Of a stretch of DNA of 64,000 nucleotides, positions 59,210-64,000 are shown one piece after another. The stretch comes from Atrichornis clamosus. Its lineage: Eukaryota > Chordata > Aves > Passeriformes > Menuridae. Each line of letters begins with the position of its first letter. Position 1 is the stretch's first letter. The stretch spans positions 62,001 through 126,000 of the forward strand of contig WBMZ01000230.1 of the NCBI GenBank assembly GCA_013400975.1, read 5' to 3'. The notes under the pieces were generated by a model. It was not told the DNA's origin and searched no databases. It saw nothing but the letters and a program-made list of their open reading frames with translations. Position numbers and translations under genes: made by a program.

Positions 59210-62200
59210 CTGACTCATCAGCCATGTGTGGTTGCGACTACACCACAGGGAAAAACCACGTGACGGGCGAGGAAAGTTTTGCTACTGGTTTCTGTTGTTA
59301 TTGCTATTGTTTGTCCTGTTGTGTTAAAGATATACCTTTTAGTAAAGAACTGTTATTCCTTTTCCCACATTTGTGCTCAGAAGCCTCGTAATTTCCAAAG
59401 TTACAGTAATTCGGGGGAAGGGGTAATTTATTCCCTTCCAGGAAGGTTCCCACCTTCCTTGGCAGATATCTGTCTTTCAAACCTAGACAGGAAGTTCACA
59501 GACAAAATACTTATTTCCTATTAATACAGTAGCTATAAATCTTCTTTTCCCTCTTTATGATTACTCCCTAGTAGATGACTGAAATGAAGGAGAATGCCTG
59601 CACATGACTACATTTAACCAAGATTATTCATACAATAATCAAAACAACTTCTATTAGACCTTGATTGACTCCTAAGTATTATAGTTAACTATCTTGAATT
59701 CAGAAGAAAACATTGAAGTACACAGTTACATCTGAACACATTTTCCTGAAAATAAGCTTTTATTTGATTTCAGTTTGAAATCATTATAACATGAATTGCA
59801 TTCATGTTTCAAATTTCCAGTGAGGTGGTCAAGACTCTGGTTATGCTGAAACTCCAAAGCTAATGCATGCCAGTAAAACAGTGGGTTTGCACTTTCTCTA
59901 GAAAGACTCTTCTAAAACAGCACTATCCTTATCCTTGTCCAGAAAAGTAATTTCAAAAACAAGTAGCTTGACAATCATTTTCCTCGAAAAGCACATCAAT
60001 AAATCATCATGAAGACAGCAATAAGAAAGAATGTATCTAGGTTTTATTCTTTGCCACGGTAAAGGCAATGACTGTCCAGCATTCTCAAAAACCCTGATGT
60101 AAAAAGACTACAGTATATTAAAAGAAGAACATACACAGCTTCAGTAAACAGGAACAGAAAACAGAACGGTTCATACTGCTCAACTTATTTAATAACTTCA
60201 AAACTACTCCTGAAACTGCCAAATGTCTGTGCTCTCATGTTAAGCAGGATGCCATAAATACTATGTTGCTCATTTAGAATTGTTGACTAAACCCATTGCA
60301 ACTGCCCACAGAAATTGATAAAATATGTGATCCGTTTAATAAAGCTAGTTTTAATGACATTGTATTAACTCAACTTCCTTAAGAAGACCCCTCCAAAAGT
60401 CAAGCCCCAAAACAAAACAAAAAAAACCCAAAATGCAAAACTGGCTATTTCACTGTAAACATCATAAGTGAAAAAAATTCTTAGGATATTCTGATAAAAA
60501 TAAAGCCTTAATTAAAACATATTCAAACTTCTATGTTAAAAGTAAAGGTAGGTAGCAGTACCATAACAACAGCTGTGAATATATGTATGCATAGAAATAC
60601 ATCTCCCTCTCTGTCAAATGTTGAAATTAAAATGCAAACACTGCATGTAAACTACATGGAATTTAGCTGAGTCAAATCCTATTAACTGCCTTAGAAACTA
60701 CAATGTCAAAACTAGTCGTGATTATAAGGACTTCATTGAATCACAGCCTTTATTTCCAGGTCCCTATTTTCTGGCATTAAAAATATAGTTCTGTGACCAA
60801 ATATATTTCTGAATACTGGGGTGTTGTAAGAATATTACCTGGGAGGCACAGCAGAAGTGCAAAGTTTATTTAGCTACGTCCAGAGACCTTTCCTCTTTTA
60901 AAAGTTTTTTTTTTAATTGTTTAAAACCATAGAAGAAAAAATAGTCAGGTATTTGGATAAATCCTTGCCTTTTTTAATTCCCCCTCTGGAAATACACTCC
61001 ATTACACATTTGCAATGGTTAATTAGGATATGGGTATAGTTAATTGCAATTTAGAATCCAGCTTCTAAGTAATTTATAAACCCATATGCAACGAATAAGA
61101 GCTGATTTTACTAATCAAACTTTATCCCTTAAATCAAGTTTCCAAGAATTAAGAACAAACAGTTTCATTATTGAAATTGTAGACTTTAAATACAGAGTTT
61201 CAGAACGGCTTTATGTGAAAGACTAAAATCACTGTAGTAGTGACAACATGCCATACAAAAAATAGATTGTTTTTCTTGTATTTTGTGTTTACTTAAAATG
61301 AAGCAGAAAAAGTGAATGACGTATCAAAAACCTCTGTATCCTGCACTTTAATCTTGTTTTTCCATTTAGTGAGCAAATAGCTCAGTAGCTAAATTTTCTC
61401 TTTACAGAAAAACACAGAACACGAAGTTTATACCTAATAATGACCATAAAGTGTTTTTATCTATTTTATTTCAAAAAGAAATACATTTGTGCCAGATTGT
61501 GTAAAGGCCAATGGGCTTTTAAAATTTATCACTCAGTTTCTTTCTGTGCCACACAGATTGTGTGAGAAAGGAGGCTCAATGAACATCATCTGGTGAAACT
61601 GAGAAAAGGCAAGAGAATCCCTTCCATAATCACCTTAAAGTCAGTAGTACCTGACAGCTGCTAAACAACTACAGAGGGTGACCATGATCGTGCCAGCCTA
61701 ATGCCAAAAGACCTAGCAAGAAACCATTGGCAACAGCCAAGCAATTCTGTCCATGGATTCAGCAGAGAAGAGAACAGGCTAAGAATGAATGAATCACCAG
61801 CTCAACCGTCTGCTCAGGTCAAGGGAGGCAGCAGCTTCACTGTCATGGGCAGTGCCACTACCACCACCGAATATATTTCGTGGATAGGTTTCCTTTAGGC
61901 ACCTAAGCCAGACTACTCCAGATGGAGTCAAGGAAAAAACACGCAAATTTAATAAGAGCTATAAAAGATCATCTCGATGAACTTCGGAAAAGATTCAAAA
62001 CAAGCATTTAACCACCAAGAGCAGACAAACCTACAGAGTTCCCTCTCTGTTACAACTACAATGGCACTTCTGTCCCAGGTCACAGTGACGCTTGCGCCCA
62101 GGAGCATCTTCTCTTTCAAATACTCTGTTAATGTCAAGAACTACTTGTAGAGTAAGGTGATAATAACCTTGATTGAAGGTGAGCAACAACTGGGCTCATT

Positions 62201-64000
62201 ATTCATCTCACTTGTAGATGGCACTGAAAAAATAGAATTTTTCAAGGTGCACAGGAGCCCAGGTTACAAGATTTCATTCTGCACAGTGGGTAGCATAAGG
62301 AGGGATTTTGGCTATTACAGAAGTGATCTGGTCTACAGGGCAGTAACTCAAGTGGTATGAACATATTACATCTTTCCACATGGTTTAATCAGGGAAGAAT
62401 TAAAAGCATTGCACTGAGAAGCATTATTTTCTCTTGTTAGTATCAAAAGACGGAGTTATTCAGAGCAAGAATCCTTCAAATCCCTTCTGCCAAACTTACA
62501 GACCCAATACAAGTCACAGAGCAAAACATGCATCCACGAATATATTACCTGACAAAACAGTGTAATTTAAAAAGTCTAAGTGCATTTGTGTTAATCTCAC
62601 TAACTAAAAAACACAATAACCATCAAATACTCCAAACTACCAAACTCCCACATATTAATGAAGTGCTCTAAAGCTTACATGACAAACATTTGCCCTTAAA
62701 ATCTGTTTCTTATCCATTATGTTTGCTGACAGCTTGCTAATTAAAATTGGCAAAGAAAATCCATTTTAAAAACATTTCCCAATTGTAAATAAAAAGCTGA
62801 GAAGCAGTTAGCATGTCATTTAACTTATGCTCTCTAGAAATAAAAGAACACTCCTGTTGAATGGATTAAGTTCTACATCTCCAAGTGTTTCAAGATGCCA
62901 ATGGAGTTATGAAAAAAAAAAATCTGTTTTTTCTTTTTCAGCTTTTTTTCTACAAGAAAGAAACCTAGAGACAGATTTGTGGGTCTTTTTTATCATTTCT
63001 TAGCATGGGCAAGGCCTGTGTTGGTCATCACTGGCAAATACCGTAAGAAACAGCACTCTGGCATGATGCCAAGCACCTTTCTGTTCCTGCAGTCATTACC
63101 TGAAATCAGGATCTTTCCTGATCCGTAATGAATGGACAGCATTCAGAACTCTGACTTTGCTACCCTTGCCAAATTTCAAATGGTATAATATCCCCACTTT
63201 ATGTCAAGGTGTTTTATCTAGATACTGCATATTTTCTTTTATTTTTAAGCCTATTAGAAAATACTGTTTTGTGGTGAAAAGACTTGGCATAATTCATCAC
63301 AAGGGTATTGCACCTTAGAGGCTGGTAGAACAATTTATATGCAGATATTTTGAAATCACTCCAGAGAAATGTTCTACTGCATTCCTTTAATTGAAAATGA
63401 AGACCAGCACGAGAACTGGTAATTGAAGAAACTCTCAAAACCTCAAACCTGTATTACCTCCTTCTGCAAATTAGGTTTTGTCTTCCCTTCTAAGGAAAAT
63501 ACTTGATGGGATTATGGATAGAACTAGAATAAGAAAAAAAAATTGGTTTCCCTGTTCCATTAGTTCTCCCCCACTTCCCCATACAGGCATAAACCAAACA
63601 TCTGGAAAGACTTTCTGAAGAGTCTTAAAAAACAGAAGACATATTATTCATGTCCCACATAAAGCCGAACATGATATATGAGGTGACAACATGGGATTTT
63701 TAAGACATTGGTGGTGCCAGCCACTTTGCAGGATTACAGAAAAGTAGCCAGGGCAACTATGGAGTTTGGTATTGATCAATTTAACGGCTGCAACCAGAAA
63801 TTGCTCTCCCCATGTAATGCCCTGCATGAGATTAAACTCACTGTGACCTCTTCTGCATTACCCTTTTGTTTCTTGTGCACAGCACAAATATCTAATAGTT
63901 TATAGCGTTGAAAGGTACACGGCTGAAGAACACTTAAATTACAGTTAAAAGAAAAACAGTGAGAAATGTCAGGGTAATTATGCTTTCTGCTATTCATCAT

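Larger units (their letters stand above)
57912..59490 (+). mobile_element. LTR-type endogenous retrovirus element with internal minisatellite (boundaries approximate)
   Basis: Text from 'tgtggtgggtttgtgttt' through 'atatgtgaatggtgggtg' at the left, and from 'aacaacaaagg' via a G-rich and then C-rich middle to 'ctgttattccttttccca', 'gtaattcgggggaagggg' and 'tgtctttcaaacctagaca' at the right, resembles LTR families I associate with passerine genomes. TG...CA ends are plausible, but I find no clear target duplication, so the ends are uncertain. The middle is expanded by a 49-bp minisatellite. The 210-codon plus ORF at 58014-58646 is low-complexity and not a viral gene. The element is antisense to UTRN. 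Confidence 0.65.
56458..64000 (-). other. UTRN intron upstream of exon 63-equivalent (incomplete, more than 7.5 kb)
   Basis: Contains a CR1 tail (56888-56990) and a GC-rich LTR-like element with an internal minisatellite (about 57912-59490). The region 59490-64000 is AT-rich with nothing recognised. In dystrophin the corresponding intron 62 carries the promoter and first exon of the short isoform Dp71, and a matching utrophin isoform (Up71) is known. I looked for a short exon like that of Dp71 and did not find one. Confidence 0.7.

Noticed and set aside
58961..59218. 85-codon repeat-containing ORF on the minus strand
   Set aside because: It is a read through the 49-bp minisatellite, whose frame shifts with every unit.
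61949..62137. 62-codon minus-strand ORF considered as an upstream utrophin exon
   Set aside because: No spectrin-repeat or WW-domain similarity (the missing VPYYIN half of the WW domain is absent) and no matching phase-1 to phase-2 borders.

Overview
This is a window of vertebrate, almost certainly bird, genomic DNA. It is AT-rich and intron-dominated, and it holds the 3' part of one large gene, utrophin (UTRN), on the minus strand. The gene reads from right to left. I located 14 coding exons. With dystrophin-equivalent numbering they are exons 63 to 76, with lengths 62, 75, 202, 86, 158, 167, 112, 137, 39, 66, 66, 159, 244 and 109 bp. All have AG/GT borders on the minus strand, and they join into one open frame of 560 complete codons without a stop. 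The protein part starts in the second half of the WW domain, runs through the EF-hand region, the ZZ zinc finger, the syntrophin-binding segment and the paired C-terminal coiled coils, and breaks off in the variable tail. Upstream exons (spectrin repeats, first half of the WW domain) lie beyond base 64000. The last exons and the 3' UTR lie to the left of base 1.

Utrophin rather than dystrophin is indicated by paralogue-specific stretches such as [25 protein letters not shown] and [16 protein letters not shown]. The bird assignment rests on at least seven CR1 LINE fragments (two with recognisable reverse transcriptase) and on two LTR-type insertions. The LTR sequences resemble families I associate with passerines, but that finer placement is tentative.

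Layout, left to right: 1-1400 intron; 1401-8580 exons 76, 75 and 74; 8581-21567 exons 73 to 70, including a 39-bp micro-exon; 21568-30025 a large intron with a CR1 copy, then exon 69; 30026-36118 a solo LTR with 5-bp target duplication, exon 68, exon 67; 36119-43186 a long CR1 copy, a perfect hairpin and a perfect 66-bp tandem repeat, then exon 66; 43187-50446 an (AT)13 microsatellite and a CR1 copy, then exon 65; 50447-56457 a CR1 copy and an unexplained 332-bp exon-like ORF, then exons 64 and 63; 56458-64000 the intron upstream of exon 63, with a GC-rich LTR-like element carrying a 49-bp minisatellite.

No tRNA, rRNA, CRISPR or microbial features are visible. The most interesting unexplained item is the exon-like ORF at 54276-54607: 110 open codons on the minus strand, closely bounded by consensus splice signals, encoding a protein I do not recognise. 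If spliced after exon 64 it would give an immediate stop codon.
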